64,000 nucleotides of DNA. Origin: Sinotaia quadrata. Taxonomy: Eukaryota; Mollusca; Gastropoda; Architaenioglossa; Viviparidae. The stretch is taken from the NCBI GenBank assembly GCA_028829895.1, contig CM054181.1, positions 50,387,759 to 50,451,758 of the forward strand, read 5' to 3'. The position numbers and the translations under genes are program-made. Positions 1 to 10,337 of the stretch are shown here, piece by piece; positions within the stretch are counted from its first letter, which is position 1; each line of letters opens with the position of its first letter. The notes beneath the pieces were generated by a model. The model ran no database searches. It was given only the letters and a program-made list of their open reading frames with translations, and was not told the DNA's origin.

Positions 1-149
1 TTTACATTTCTTGGCAAAATCCATGATAAAAATTTATTGTAAATTCTAAATCTAACCGAAAACAATCAAAGAATAACTAACAGTCACTATTAACTGCGAC
101 GCAGTAAGAAAGTAGTGGGAGATTGCGTGGGATGTGGACGCGGGCCACA

Positions 150-240
150 TTACCATGTACGGCCAGAAACCGTCAGCGGGCCGGTCAAAATCCCGTTGCG
201 GGCCGGACTCGGCCCGCGGGCCGTATGTTGCCCGCCCCTG
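150..240 (+). mobile_element. hAT-like non-autonomous transposon end (fragment)
   Basis: A sharply G+C-rich block in AT-rich surroundings. It contains repeated GGCCGG / GGCCCGCGGGCC words and finishes with GTTGCCCGCCCCTG at 227-240. Non-autonomous hAT elements of animals often end this way: a GGCCGG...GGCCCGCGGGCCGTA stretch followed by a terminus complementary to CAGGGG..GGCAAC. Only this end is recognisable. I could not find a matching opposite terminus or a target duplication, so the left boundary is arbitrary. The open frames across it (123-397) have no protein-like features and are ignored. Confidence 0.45.
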
Positions 241-249
241 CCCTATATA

Positions 250-495
250 CTATTCTAGAGATTTTCTGGAAGGTTCTGGAATTGATAACCTTTCTGGGTT
301 TTTCCGACGGTTTTTCCGACTGGCCACAGCGGACCGCGCAACTCTAAGGGTAGGGCAACACATGGCTAAATTTCCCGTGTTATGCCAGAATCGCTGACCC
401 CTACCAATCCCTTCCCCATCTTCAGGATATAGGTCAGCGTTGTTTGTTACAAACTCAGCACTCTGAGACTTGCATGATGAAACTGAGCATGTCAA
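250..495 (-). CDS. Open frame, possible exon or noise
   Basis: A minus-strand frame of about 80 codons ending in TAG, on the same strand as and downstream of the candidate exon at 678-812. It opens beside a possible acceptor (CTCTTCTTGTAAATTGACATGCTCAG). The product would be basic at its C-terminus (RKNRRKNPERLS). It overlaps a patch with weak inverted GGTAGGG/CCCTACC words that may be transposon-derived, so it may simply be mobile-element sequence. Confidence 0.12.
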   Translation of the reverse strand: MTCSVSSCKSQSAEFVTNNADLYPEDGEGIGRGQRFWHNTGNLAMCCPTLRVARSAVASRKNRRKNPERLSIPEPSRKSLE

Positions 496-677
496 TTTAC
501 AAGAAGAGATAATTAATTAAATATTAAATAAAATTAATTATTTGAGTACATTAATTTGCATTTTTCCGTCACCTACAGGGATTTTGGTAGGGCTCTCAGC
601 AGCAGTCTGTAGAGGATTGGTTTGGGTCTGGTGCTAGATAGGAGTTGACGGTGAAACCGGTACAGAGTTTGTAGGGG

Positions 678-812
678 TCAGTCTTTCAGAGAAAACAGTC
701 TTTTGGAACTCAGGGTGTTAGGCATCGGAACAACACCAGGAGCGTCGGTTGCCATGGTAGTAGATGGTAATACTGTCTTCAAAGAAATGACGCACATGAT
801 GTCGTGGAATCG
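678..812 (-). CDS. Possible terminal coding exon, unknown protein
   Basis: On the minus strand a good 3' splice site (a TTCTTTTATTCTCTGACTAAG-like pyrimidine tract and AG, ending at 813) is followed in phase 0 by 44 codons and a TGA at 680-678. The second half is not low-complexity (it includes MATDAPGVVPMPNTL, starting from an internal ATG at 755). The block 560-830 has a composition distinct from its flanks, and after the stop another frame reads as Ser/Thr/Pro-rich until a further stop. It could be a real last exon, a decayed pseudogene or chance. No family is recognised. Confidence 0.18.
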   Translation of the reverse strand, partial: RFHDIMCVISLKTVLPSTTMATDAPGVVPMPNTLSSKRLFSLKD

Positions 813-840
813 CTTAGTCAGAGAATAAAAGAAATTGTAA

Positions 841-1587
841 TCTGAGATGAGAACAGGTGTTTACTCACAGTTCTTTGTCTTCATTAGGTTTTAACACACT
901 ACTCGCTGTCACGTTATATTTCTGACTGACAGAACACGACAGTATGACATTAAAACTGGACTAAAACACATTTCTTATTTTATTCAAGATGGAGGGAAGA
1001 GGAAAGGCAGTAACCCTTAAGTTGCTGTACAAGGGTTATTTGATCTTGAGTGTATTGTCATATGAAGAACATAAATGAATAATGTAACAAAGCCTGTACA
1101 TTGAATACCATTTAGATCTATTCAAACAAACAATGCTTGATTTCTCATAATCCTAGAGTGAAGCTATATTCTATTTATACATATATCAGTAGAATACTTT
1201 TAATCTTTATTTTAGAGAAAAATAGATTGAACATTCTTTGGGAGGAACTGTAATTAGTGAAAATCTAGTATTGACTCATGATGTTTTTTAATTATTTTAT
1301 GCACAGGTTCGAAAGAATAGTTATTGTTTCTTAATTAAATTGATTTAATATTTTAATGACGTAAAGTAAATTTATTAAGTTATCAGAATTTATTATCTCT
1401 TTGTGGAACACTAAGATACATTTATTTCTAACAGTGTATTAAATTCTATTGAAAGCAATCTTTTAAAAATATTATTGTGAACCATAGTCCCCATTACCAC
1501 ATTTTCGAAATTTAAAATAAAATTATGGCTGAAGGTATTAAAAAATAACGGTAATGAAAGTCAAACAGAAAAAAAGCAACCCCCCAC
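841..1587. other. AT-rich, no feature seen
   Basis: AT-rich sequence with stops in all frames. No repeat, splice-flanked exon or RNA gene was seen. Confidence 0.5.
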
Positions 1588-1737
1588 CCCCCAAAGCCAT
1601 TTAACAGTCTTCGTGGGCATTATTTTAATTCAAAGAGCCCCCAAACCATTCAACAGTCTTCATGGGCACTATTTTATTTAAATGAGCTCCCAAACCATTC
1701 GATAGTCTTCGTGGGCACCATTTTATTTCAAAGAACA
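1588..1737. repeat. 49-bp tandem repeat, 3 copies
   Basis: Three imperfect copies of a unit containing CAGTCTTCGTGGGCA, at 1605, 1654 and 1703 (period 49). Each continues with an ATTTTATTTCAAAGAG-like stretch and a CCCCCAAACCATT-like start. Divergence between copies is modest. Confidence 0.85.
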
Positions 1738-1825
1738 CTGACAGCTTAGTTGAACAGCCTGCATGAACTCTGCAAGTGTGGAAGTTTCTCTTGAACTTAC
1801 CCCAAAACAGAGTATGGCAGAATAC

Positions 1826-3455
1826 ATTTACCTACACCTATTTCTAAACTTAATTATTATATAAATTGTTAAGTGTCAAAATGATCCGACCTTGGGCACT
1901 GCTTATGATGATATTTTTTAGTTGGAGTAAACAACTAAGGTGGAGAATATACTAGAAATTGCTGATGCAATCCAAACCCGATCCGACTGTATGAGTAGTT
2001 CTTTCTGACTAATAGTCTCACACATGTTCATAACGATTTGGTCCATTTGGGCTGGACCAGAAAGTTACTTTGATTGTAATCACTTTGAATTTGACATAAC
2101 TTGAGTCTGGCTACAAAAGTGATCGTTAGCTTATGGTAAGTTAACTGCTGATAAAGGAAGAATGAACTTAGAATATTTCGGATATGTTTGCTATTGATCT
2201 ATAATTTGATTTAGAGAATGCTTATGTAATTGAATCATTATTACTAAATTGATTATGTTGTGCATTATACTTGTAAATTTTGATCGATGCTATATTTCTT
2301 ATGCTGTGTGTGTACCAGGCTAATGAAATTGTTGCAGGATTTGTAAGTTGAGAATGTTTGTAAGAGAGAAAGAAGTTATAGAGATGAAGTATGTCTGAAA
2401 TTTAGCACTGCATTAATTTGACTTTTGCAGAGAAAATCAAGCCTTTTTCTGTTCACTTTCAGGCAACAGTGACTACTGTACTCTACCAGATTATGTTGGT
2501 GTGAGAATCCACCATTATCATCAAACGTATCAGTATAACGTTTGGCTGTAAATTGATTTCTGTGAATTCTGTATAAGAGCCAGCATGGCGAAAATTTATG
2601 GCTTGAGGTTAGTCTCAAGAATTCACGAAGATTATTTTGAACATTCCTCGTAGTGACATTGAGTAGCACACACGAAAATTCAGGAATATTCCTCCTGATG
2701 TGCTTGATAGCGCATGTGTAATTCTAGATTACTATTGGTGTACTTTGTGAGCACATCAAAGATTCTGGAACAGTTGTGTAATGTGCCTAGAAGGGGCACG
2801 TCTAAATAAAGACAGCCGCAAACTGCGTGATTGTGAACACATGCTGGCGACAGCTGCCATCATTGAAAAAGTTCTGTACATTGGCTTAATTATTTCTCTG
2901 AAACTCCACTGCCATTCTGTGATGAATGCTATCCATGAACTTGATTATATATGAGTGTTAATGTGACTGCTTATGTTTATGCTATGATAAACTGAACGAT
3001 TGTCCAGATTTAAATGAACATTGTTGTGATGTAAATGTCAACAGTCTTTTGATTTTATTCATATGTTGTATATTTGATTGTACAAACATTTACCGTCACA
3101 CAATATTTCCGTAGGTGGAAAACGTCTTACCAAAGCAGAAGGTAAATTCATCTTTTGTTCTATATTTAGCAAGCACCCATCCACCGACTGTCTCTCCAAT
3201 ATATGGTTATCAAAATGTGTAAGACGGTCAATACATTTATTAAATCAATTTGTCTTTAATGTTGTGGAAGAGAGAAAACGTTTACAGCGCCCGCATATCC
3301 GCCAAATGAAAGAGATGAGTGGTGCCTTCTGGAGAATTATTAATAACATAAATTAAGATTCTCATCACTTGTATTAGTAATGGATGATTAAATTATAATA
3401 ATAATAATAATAATCATAACCAATAACTAGTGTGGCATAGGTGTCACACAGTGAA
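1826..3455. mobile_element. Dispersed repeat family, copy 1 (longest)
   Basis: This stretch aligns in pieces with three other places in the window. 1826-2030 matches 62018-62225 (shared GCTTATGATGATATTTT, GGAGTAAACAACT, GCTGATGCAATCCAAACC). 2065-2440 matches 12604-13050. 2735-3390 matches 58078-58715 (shared GATTCTGGAACAGTTGTGTAATGT). The 3' end 3248-3455 matches 13655-13852 (shared GGAGAATTATTAATAACATA, ATAACCAATAACTAG). The four copies together suggest an element of about 1.6 kb. No terminal inverted repeats, poly-A tail, tRNA-like head or long reading frame is visible, so its class is unknown. An (ATA)n run at 3396-3412 lies near its 3' end. Confidence 0.8.
3081..3248 (-). repeat. Inverted internal segment of dispersed repeat copy 1
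   Basis: The reverse complement of this segment aligns with the forward strand of copies 2 (about 13505-13655) and 3 (about 58445-58630). For example GCTCGCTAAATATAGATT in those copies corresponds to the complement of TCTATATTTAGCAAGC at about 3160. The flanks (TATTTGATTG before, TGTCTTTAATGTTGTGGAAG after) remain in the forward orientation. The open frame at 3078-3356 crosses both breakpoints and is therefore not a gene. Confidence 0.85.
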
Positions 3456-4998
3456 TGACACGTTTAGTAGGGACGAAATTTTTTTAACATCATATGACGT
3501 CAACGACTGCATTCGGAGGACTGAACACAACGCATTGAAAAGTTGTAATAATACTTTTCGGTGAAGTTTTTGGATGCAGTGTACACAAATTAAAGTGAAA
3601 CTCTGAGAATTTGATAGAACTATTTTGATAATAAATAAAATTTTCTTTAGGGTGAATTCAACTTGTATCAGGGACCTTTGTTAAAGATGCAGGTAAAGTT
3701 AAGAAAAAACTACGTCACTGATTCCTTAGTAAAGTTGCAAAGAAAGCTTAGCAGAAGCTTTGCTATCAATCCCTGTTAAAGGACTCGAGAACACTTTTGT
3801 AGAAGTTTACATGGAGAATTATCAGAAACAAATACAATGAATCTCTTTAAACGGCTGTGTATCATTATTAACGTTACGCGAACGTTCTACAGATGTCTAC
3901 AATCCTTTTGGCAATACAATTTACAAATTCCTGTTAACAGTTAGAAAGAGAAAGAGAACAAACTAATAAATAAATAAAACCATGTTTGGAAAGTGTTCAT
4001 TGTCTTAACCTCCCGGCAATGTTCTAACACGAAATCGCAGAGCCGGCTTACATGTGTTCTAAATGATTATACCAGAACAACAAATAAGAGCAATGTGTTT
4101 ACGTTAATGCTAATACGTACACTATATAATATTAAGTGTCGACTCGGCGCTCATAAAGTGTAAAGTACCATTGCATCATAAGAACATTTTATTGTCATTT
4201 TTGTTTTTGCTTTGTGTGAAATAAAAATTATCCTTTGCATGTAAACAACCCACAGGTGCTGCCGCTAACTTTGTTATTTTAGTTATGCATTTAACTGAAC
4301 CCAGTTCCAGGAAATGAAAATACTTACATGAATCACCAATCAATATTATTATTGTTTATGCAACGGTAAATTATTGTAAGTATACTGGGTTCAAAAACGA
4401 ACCCGTGGAACGTATTTTTGTAGAGGTACGTTAATATTTGTAAGTCTGAGATCCTGGTTTAGCTTAACTGCATTTCTCTCTCGATTTATAATGGCTCTCA
4501 GCACCAAATCAAACTATATAGTAATCGATATTAATGCAGCTTATTTGTGAAACTACAGACCAGAATAAAAATGCGGCAAAACCTGAAAACACTGTGTGGG
4601 ACACAACAGTGTAGACTGTAGATGATAAACAGATGCAAGTCAGATAGCCATAATCGGAAGATGTCATAAAATCACTTGAGAGTGACAGGCCCTGGTATAG
4701 GTTTGACCTAATTGTAAATTTTCTGCTGTTGTTTCGACTGCCAAGACACTTATGGAGCAAGATGTTTATGACTTCGAATCTGGGTCATGACGTCAGGGGA
4801 AATACCGCTAATGAAACAGTTAGACTGAAAAAAGGAAGAAACAACTGTTCCTGATGTATTAAACATGTAATCAATCTAATCAGTGTCATGCCAGCAACTG
4901 CCGAATTTGGAAATCAAGGTTGATAAGATCAGGCAAATATTCATCTTATATCTCAAAAGCAAAGAAACGGAACAAAAACAAAATACCTCCCTCCCAAC
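3456..4998. other. AT-rich, no gene seen
   Basis: No convincing exon, repeat or RNA gene. Two perfect palindromic TGACGTCA words (CRE-type) lie at 3495-3502 and 4788-4795. Confidence 0.5.
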
Positions 4999-5037
4999 TC
5001 TCTCTCTCTCACACGCACATACAAACAAACAAACAAA

Positions 5038-5091
<54 letters not shown>
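4999..5091. repeat. Compound microsatellite (CT)n-(CAAA)n-(CA)n
   Basis: A short CT run, then ACAAAC repeats, then about 50 bp of uninterrupted CA. The open frames through it encode only TH/CV dipeptide repeats and are artefacts. Confidence 0.97.
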
Positions 5092-5095
<4 letters not shown>

Positions 5096-5178
5096 TTTAA
5101 AAAAGAGTAACCTAATTCTTTCAAAATTTCATTCTCCAGTTTTATCAATAATGTGTGTATGTTCGTCGAGGTAGGATT

Positions 5179-5434
5179 GTGCGTGTATTTGTGTACGGTG
5201 TTTCTGTGCGTGTATTTGTGTACGGTGTTTCTGTGCGTGTATTTGTGTACGGTGTTTCTGTGCGTGTATTTGTGTACGGTGTTTCTGTGCGTGTATTTGT
5301 GTACGGTAATTCTGTGCGTGTATTTGTGTACGGTAATTCTGTGCGTGTATTTGTGTACGGTGTTTCTGTGCGTGTATTTGTGTACGGTGTTTCTGTGGGC
5401 GTATTTGTGTACGGTGTTTCTGTGGGCGTATATG
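5179..5434. repeat. 27-bp minisatellite, about 9.5 copies
   Basis: Unit GTGCGTGTATTTGTGTACGG plus TGTTTCT. Starts fall at 5179, 5206, 5233 and so on at exact 27-bp spacing. Two central copies carry GTAATTCT instead of GTGTTTCT, and the last two carry GTGGGCG. Because 27 is a multiple of 3, the array stays open in several frames on both strands and yields 9-residue peptide repeats (ETPYTNTRT on minus). Confidence 0.97.
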
Positions 5435-5689
5435 TTGTGCGCATATATACGTAATGTTCAAATATGTGTTGGGTGTGTGTGTTGATTTGTGCTTGTTGTA
5501 TGTGTGTAGTTGCACAATAAACCCATGAACAGGGACGCATGTCTGCTTTGATCTTCCTGTTGTCCACAGAGTGAGTTCTGGGCCAAATTTTTGTCGATTC
5601 TCTACACACACACCCCAACAAAGAAACAACAACAACATTAAACGCTAAAATAAAAATAAATACAAATTCACGTTTATTCATTTGAAAAC

Positions 5690-7888
5690 TTGTTTCTCTT
5701 CTTATAAATCAGGCAGCGTGAATATTTTCAGCATCTTGCTGTCTATAGAGTGATTTCTAGCGCAACCCAACTCCTCGAAGAATTATTTTACAAAATTATG
5801 TTTATCTAAATTTTAATAATTTTAATTTAATTTAATTTTAATTTAATTTTAATTTAATTTAATTTTAATAATAAATTTTAATAATTTTTCTTTTCTTCTT
5901 ATAAACTGTCTCCCCGTTGACTCCTCCAACCCCCGTGGAGTTTATTTTTCATTTTAATTAGAAATATGTTGCAATATTTGTTCTGCACTGACGAGCGTGC
6001 TCTATTTTTTAAAATTTGTTTTTCACTTCCCACTTGGGAATGTAAAGACAAAGCAGCGGGCAGCTAATGCTCTCCACCCTCCTCATCCTTCGGTTCTGCA
6101 ATAATAGTTGCATAAAAACAACTTGAGCGACACCACAACGTTAAAGCGTGCGCACTTTGATAATGGACGTACGCCCATAGACATTAGTATCAAATGCTTC
6201 AAGACATATCTGCCACTTACCACCAACACTAAGATATTTTTTATAAAAAAAATTAAGTTAAAATTCCGGTGGTAAACTTTCCAACTTTCCCTCAAAACTC
6301 AGCATTATAAACAGAAACATCTCTCCAGAAAAAAATCTCCCCAAAGATCCAGTGCTTACTTTTGTTAAAAGCACTTCCTTTTATAAATACACTTATGTAT
6401 AAACATGCTTTTACATCTTTAACAGGAAAACAATTTCGAAGGAAACACTACTACATGTCTTTAACGGACCAATCGTTAAAACATTCTACTGAACTACCAA
6501 CCACCCGTTTCATAACTAAGCGTTTTCAACCAATCCACTAAACAACCAATCATTTGACACAACATAGGCAAGAAAACTATGCATAAGAAGGAACAGATTC
6601 ACTCTTGAATAGTAGTGATGCATGTTGGGTGTTTTTTAATTTAAAAAAAATGTTTTAAATGTTTTAACCTGTTTCGGAACTTTCTTCTATGTAAAATTAA
6701 GACGCATACAATTATGCAACTGTCTAAAGCAGAAAATCTTAAAGGTCAAATATATCAATATATATATCATTGACATATGATACAGTAAATCTTATTGAAT
6801 GCGATCACTCGAAAATGGTGATGACGATTACATTAGCAAATGAAGATGGTGTATAACATTAAGTGATTTGTAACCGATGTTTCTACTCTGATTAACACCA
6901 TCAGTGACTATAACGATGACTATTACTAAATCATTGACTGTGACAAACAATAAAAGCAGCATTCTTAAAAATGATAATCGTAGACATTGTAATCCCCACC
7001 CACACTTTAATAAATAAATAATTACATTCGGACGTTTATATTAGTTCTTCGTATCAATCATATCCTCTAATTACGTCACATCCATGGCATAGCTGGACAT
7101 TGTCGAGCCAGCGAGTGGGTGTATTGATTAAGAATATTCCACCATGACAGACAGGTTTCGGAAGACTCGAACCCCAACCCTCCGTGTACAACTGCAGTGC
7201 TTGGATCTCGCGACTTTCATGTTTCCCAGTCGGTCCACCCCTTCATCCACCCAGTAATCCATCTATCCGTCCATTCATCCATCTGTCAATCTATTTATTC
7301 ATCAAATAGCTTATTCAACCATCTTTAAGTTTGTCCATTTGTAGCCAAGTTTATAAATATAAAACTCAGTTCAAACAGCATTAAAAATGAGGGACGAACA
7401 ATCCATGACCCGATAATAAAAACAGTGTTTGTACTTTTGTTGTTGTTGATTATTTCGTATTTTGGGAAATATACGACGCAAAATGCTATGTAGTTCTCCA
7501 TACAAGTGCAGCCAACGAAACAGTTTAAGATTATTCCATGGAAAGACATCCACCAAGACAAATGGTTGACTGGCGCGAGTTCCTGCGAGCTTCGAACTAA
7601 TTGCTTGTCATATAAGCCTGCCATCTACATCCGTTTATGAGGTGTTTGTCTGACCTCACTTGTATGATAGTAAGAGGTCTCTGCACTTGCTAGGTAACGG
7701 ATATAGGATATTTTTTGTTTGTTGGTGGAAAAATGACGTGTTCACGCTGAAGGTGCTACAGGGGCGAGGTGGCTACCTCAGCAGCACTTAATGTCATTGC
7801 CGTTCTTATCCTGGCAGCAGACAGTGCCAAGAAGAGAAGAATGGATTGTCAGCTGAGCGTGTGACGCTGCTGTTTTGAACGTTCCTGT
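5690..7888. other. AT-rich spacer with (TTTAA)n patch
   Basis: 5812-5890 is a pentanucleotide-like AATTT/TTTAA tract. 7240-7310 is a degenerate CATC-rich stretch. A weak B-box-like GGTTCGAGTC lies on the minus strand near 7160-7172 with no convincing A-box. An ATG-initiated minus-strand frame (7325-7624, 99 codons, several hydrophobic stretches) shows no recognisable family and is not called. Confidence 0.5.
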
Positions 7889-8945
7889 TGTACGTCACGT
7901 CACTTAGTACAATTTTTACACGTTACACTGTTTGCTGCCCTCTTCACTAATCATCTTCGTACAATTTCTACACGTCATGCTGCTTGCCCTCTTCAAACCT
8001 CAGTACAAATTTTATGCGGCATACTGTTTGTCCTCTTTATAATTAATCTTAGTACAATTTCTACACGTCATACTGTTTGCCTTCTTCACAAGTCACTTAG
8101 TAAAATTTCTACACGTCACACTGTTCAGTCTTTACACGTCACTTTGTACAATTTCTACACGTCATACTGTTTGACCTCTTCACACATCACATAGTACATT
8201 TTCACCAAGTCATACTGTTTGACCTCTTCACACATCACATAGTACATTTTCACCAGGACATACTGTTTGACCTCTTCACACATCACATAGTGCATTTTCA
8301 CCACGTCATACTGTTTGACCTCTTCACACATCACATAGTACATTTTCTACGTCATACTGTTTGACCTCTTCACACATCACATAGTACATTTTCACCAAGT
8401 CATACTGATTAACCTCTTCACACATCACATAGTACATTTTCTACAAGTCATACTGTTTGACCTCTTCACACATCACATAGTACATTTTCTACGTCATACT
8501 GTTTGACCTCTTCACACATCACATAGTGCATTTTCACGAAGTCATACTGTTTGACCTCTTCACACATCACATAGTACATTTTCTACGTCATACTGTTTGA
8601 CCTCTTCACACATCACATAGTACATTTTCACCAAGTCATACTGATTAACTTCACACATCACATAGTACATTTTCTACAAGTCATACTGTTTGATCTCTTC
8701 ACACATCACATAGTGCATTTTCACCAAGTCATACTGTTTGACCTCTTCACACATCACATAGTACCTTTTCTACGTCATACTGTTTGACCTCTTCACACAT
8801 CACATAGTATATTTTCTACACTTTATACTGTTTGACCTCTTCACACATCACACAGTAGATTTTCTACACTTCATACTGTTTGACCTCTTCACACATCAGT
8901 ACATTTTCTACGCGTCATACTGTTTGACCTCTTCACTAATCATCT
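7889..8945. repeat. 46-50-bp minisatellite, about 22 copies
   Basis: Consensus CATACTGTTTGACCTCTTCA + CACATCACATAGTACATTTT + CACCAAGT or CTACGT. Copies alternate between a long ending (TTTTCACCAAGT) and a short one (TTTTCTACGT). Copies become more degenerate toward 7889, which suggests older repeats at that edge and homogenised ones in the middle (8150-8800). Confidence 0.96.
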
Positions 8946-10286
8946 TCCCCATAACCAACTTCATAATTCTTAGCAGCCTAAAATGTAACAAAACTTTTTT
9001 TTAAAAGCAAAAGCGAAATCAACCTTACAAAGGGAAATAACCGAGAGGTTACGAATGTTTTGTTCTTTGCAAAATGGCTAGACCTGAGTGGTGAACCAGT
9101 TTCGTCAAATGGTAATTGTGAAAAATTACCTGAATTCACTAAAAGTACACACTGAAATTTGTTTGTGTGGTCCATAAGGACTTGAGTTGTCTGCTCGCAT
9201 TCCGCACCAAGAACAAAACAGACTCATACACTACAATGTAATAAAACATTCTCCCCACTCTACAGCGCACTCTGCAAGTCCTCATTGGAATGAGAAAGTG
9301 GATACCTAACGTGGCTTGTCCGCGAAATCAACGAATATTGTGAGAGGGTGCCAAGCAGAAATGTTCATCACAGGATTAGTACAGGTCACCACAACCTTGA
9401 TCTGACATCGACAGATAATTGCGGTGAGCCCAAGCATTTTAAATGGTTGAGACACGGTAACTTGAAGTAGAGGAAAGCACAACAAGAGCATGGTGTGTAT
9501 GAAAAAAATGAAACAATAGATAAAAGTCAGAATAAGATTTAGGTTTATGGATTATTTCTGTATACGGAATAGGATTTAGAGTTAGACTTTCTTAACGGAA
9601 TAGAATTTGGGTTTACAGATTATTTTTACAGGAAAGATATAGGCCTACAGATTATTTCTAAGGTGGCACACTTAGCTGAAAGGTTTGAAAAATTGAAAAG
9701 AAAATCACAAAAAATATTTATTGGTCTTTTCTGATGGAACAATGGCTAAAATGTACAAAGCAGCTATTAGTTTTTGGATAATTGTCAATAGTTTTGAAGA
9801 TATTTTCAATCAAAGAGGGGGATATACTGTGAGAGTCATTTTGACCAAACTTTGTGTTGAAATATAGGGCTGATTAATTTAATATAAAATGAAATATACG
9901 GCTGTACTCTTAATAAAATATTAATTACCACATGACATTTTGAAATAACGTCACATGGCTCTCTTTCTAAATATTATTTGACAGGAGGGATTTCCACACC
10001 AGGATGGGGCTTATGAAACATCATTTATCAGTTTATAGTAAAGTATATCAGTGAAAACTGGGCTTTTGTCGGATTGAAAGTTAACTGAAAACCAGTAGTT
10101 AAATTTAGTTTTTGCAGAATATCTAAAAAAAACTATTAAAGTTATCCGTACAGAATTTTGAACACACTTTAAGGATACCATAAGCTGGTACCTGAACCTC
10201 TAACCTTTATATATGTTTGATTATAGTGTAGATATGGAATTATAATTGATTAAATATTTTTGAAAATGATTATTTAAGTAAAATAT
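8946..10286. other. AT-rich, no gene seen
   Basis: Only faint internal repetition is visible at 9535-9665 (GATTTAGG/TTTACAGATTATTT words). No exon or RNA gene was recognised. Confidence 0.45.
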
Positions 10287-10337
10287 GTGCTCAGTTAGCT
10301 GAATGATTGCTACACACTAGCCGGAGGTTCAGAAGCC
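10287..10337 (+). repeat. tRNA-like sequence (SINE-head-like) abutting satellite
   Basis: TGCTCAGTTAGC at 10288-10299 resembles a tRNA A-box (TRGCNNAGYNGG), and GGTTCAGAAGCC near 10326-10337 resembles a B-box (GGTTCRANNCC). They are about 37 bp apart with CCGGA just before the B-box, as in tRNA-derived SINE heads. It is too divergent for a functional tRNA: no clean acceptor or anticodon stem could be drawn. The last bases run straight into the first 40-bp satellite unit. Confidence 0.45.

Noticed and set aside
2376..2669. 97-codon minus-strand frame in dispersed repeat copy 1
   Set aside because: Not present in copy 2, starts at GTG, and shows no family features.
3078..3356. 92-codon plus-strand frame
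   Set aside because: It spans both breakpoints of the inversion inside the dispersed repeat, and the other copies do not preserve it.
5129..5681. Minus-strand frames of 169-178 codons with a nine-residue Thr/Asn/Arg repeat, and plus-strand counterparts
   Set aside because: They are translations of the 27-bp minisatellite, which stays open in several frames because 27 is divisible by 3; flanks are not coding.
7145..7200. tRNA gene suggested by GGTTCGAGTC (minus strand)
   Set aside because: No matching A-box, acceptor stem or anticodon arm could be drawn.
7325..7624. ATG-initiated 99-codon minus-strand frame with hydrophobic stretches
   Set aside because: Poor start context, AT-driven hydrophobicity, no recognised family or splice support; not strong enough to annotate as a gene.
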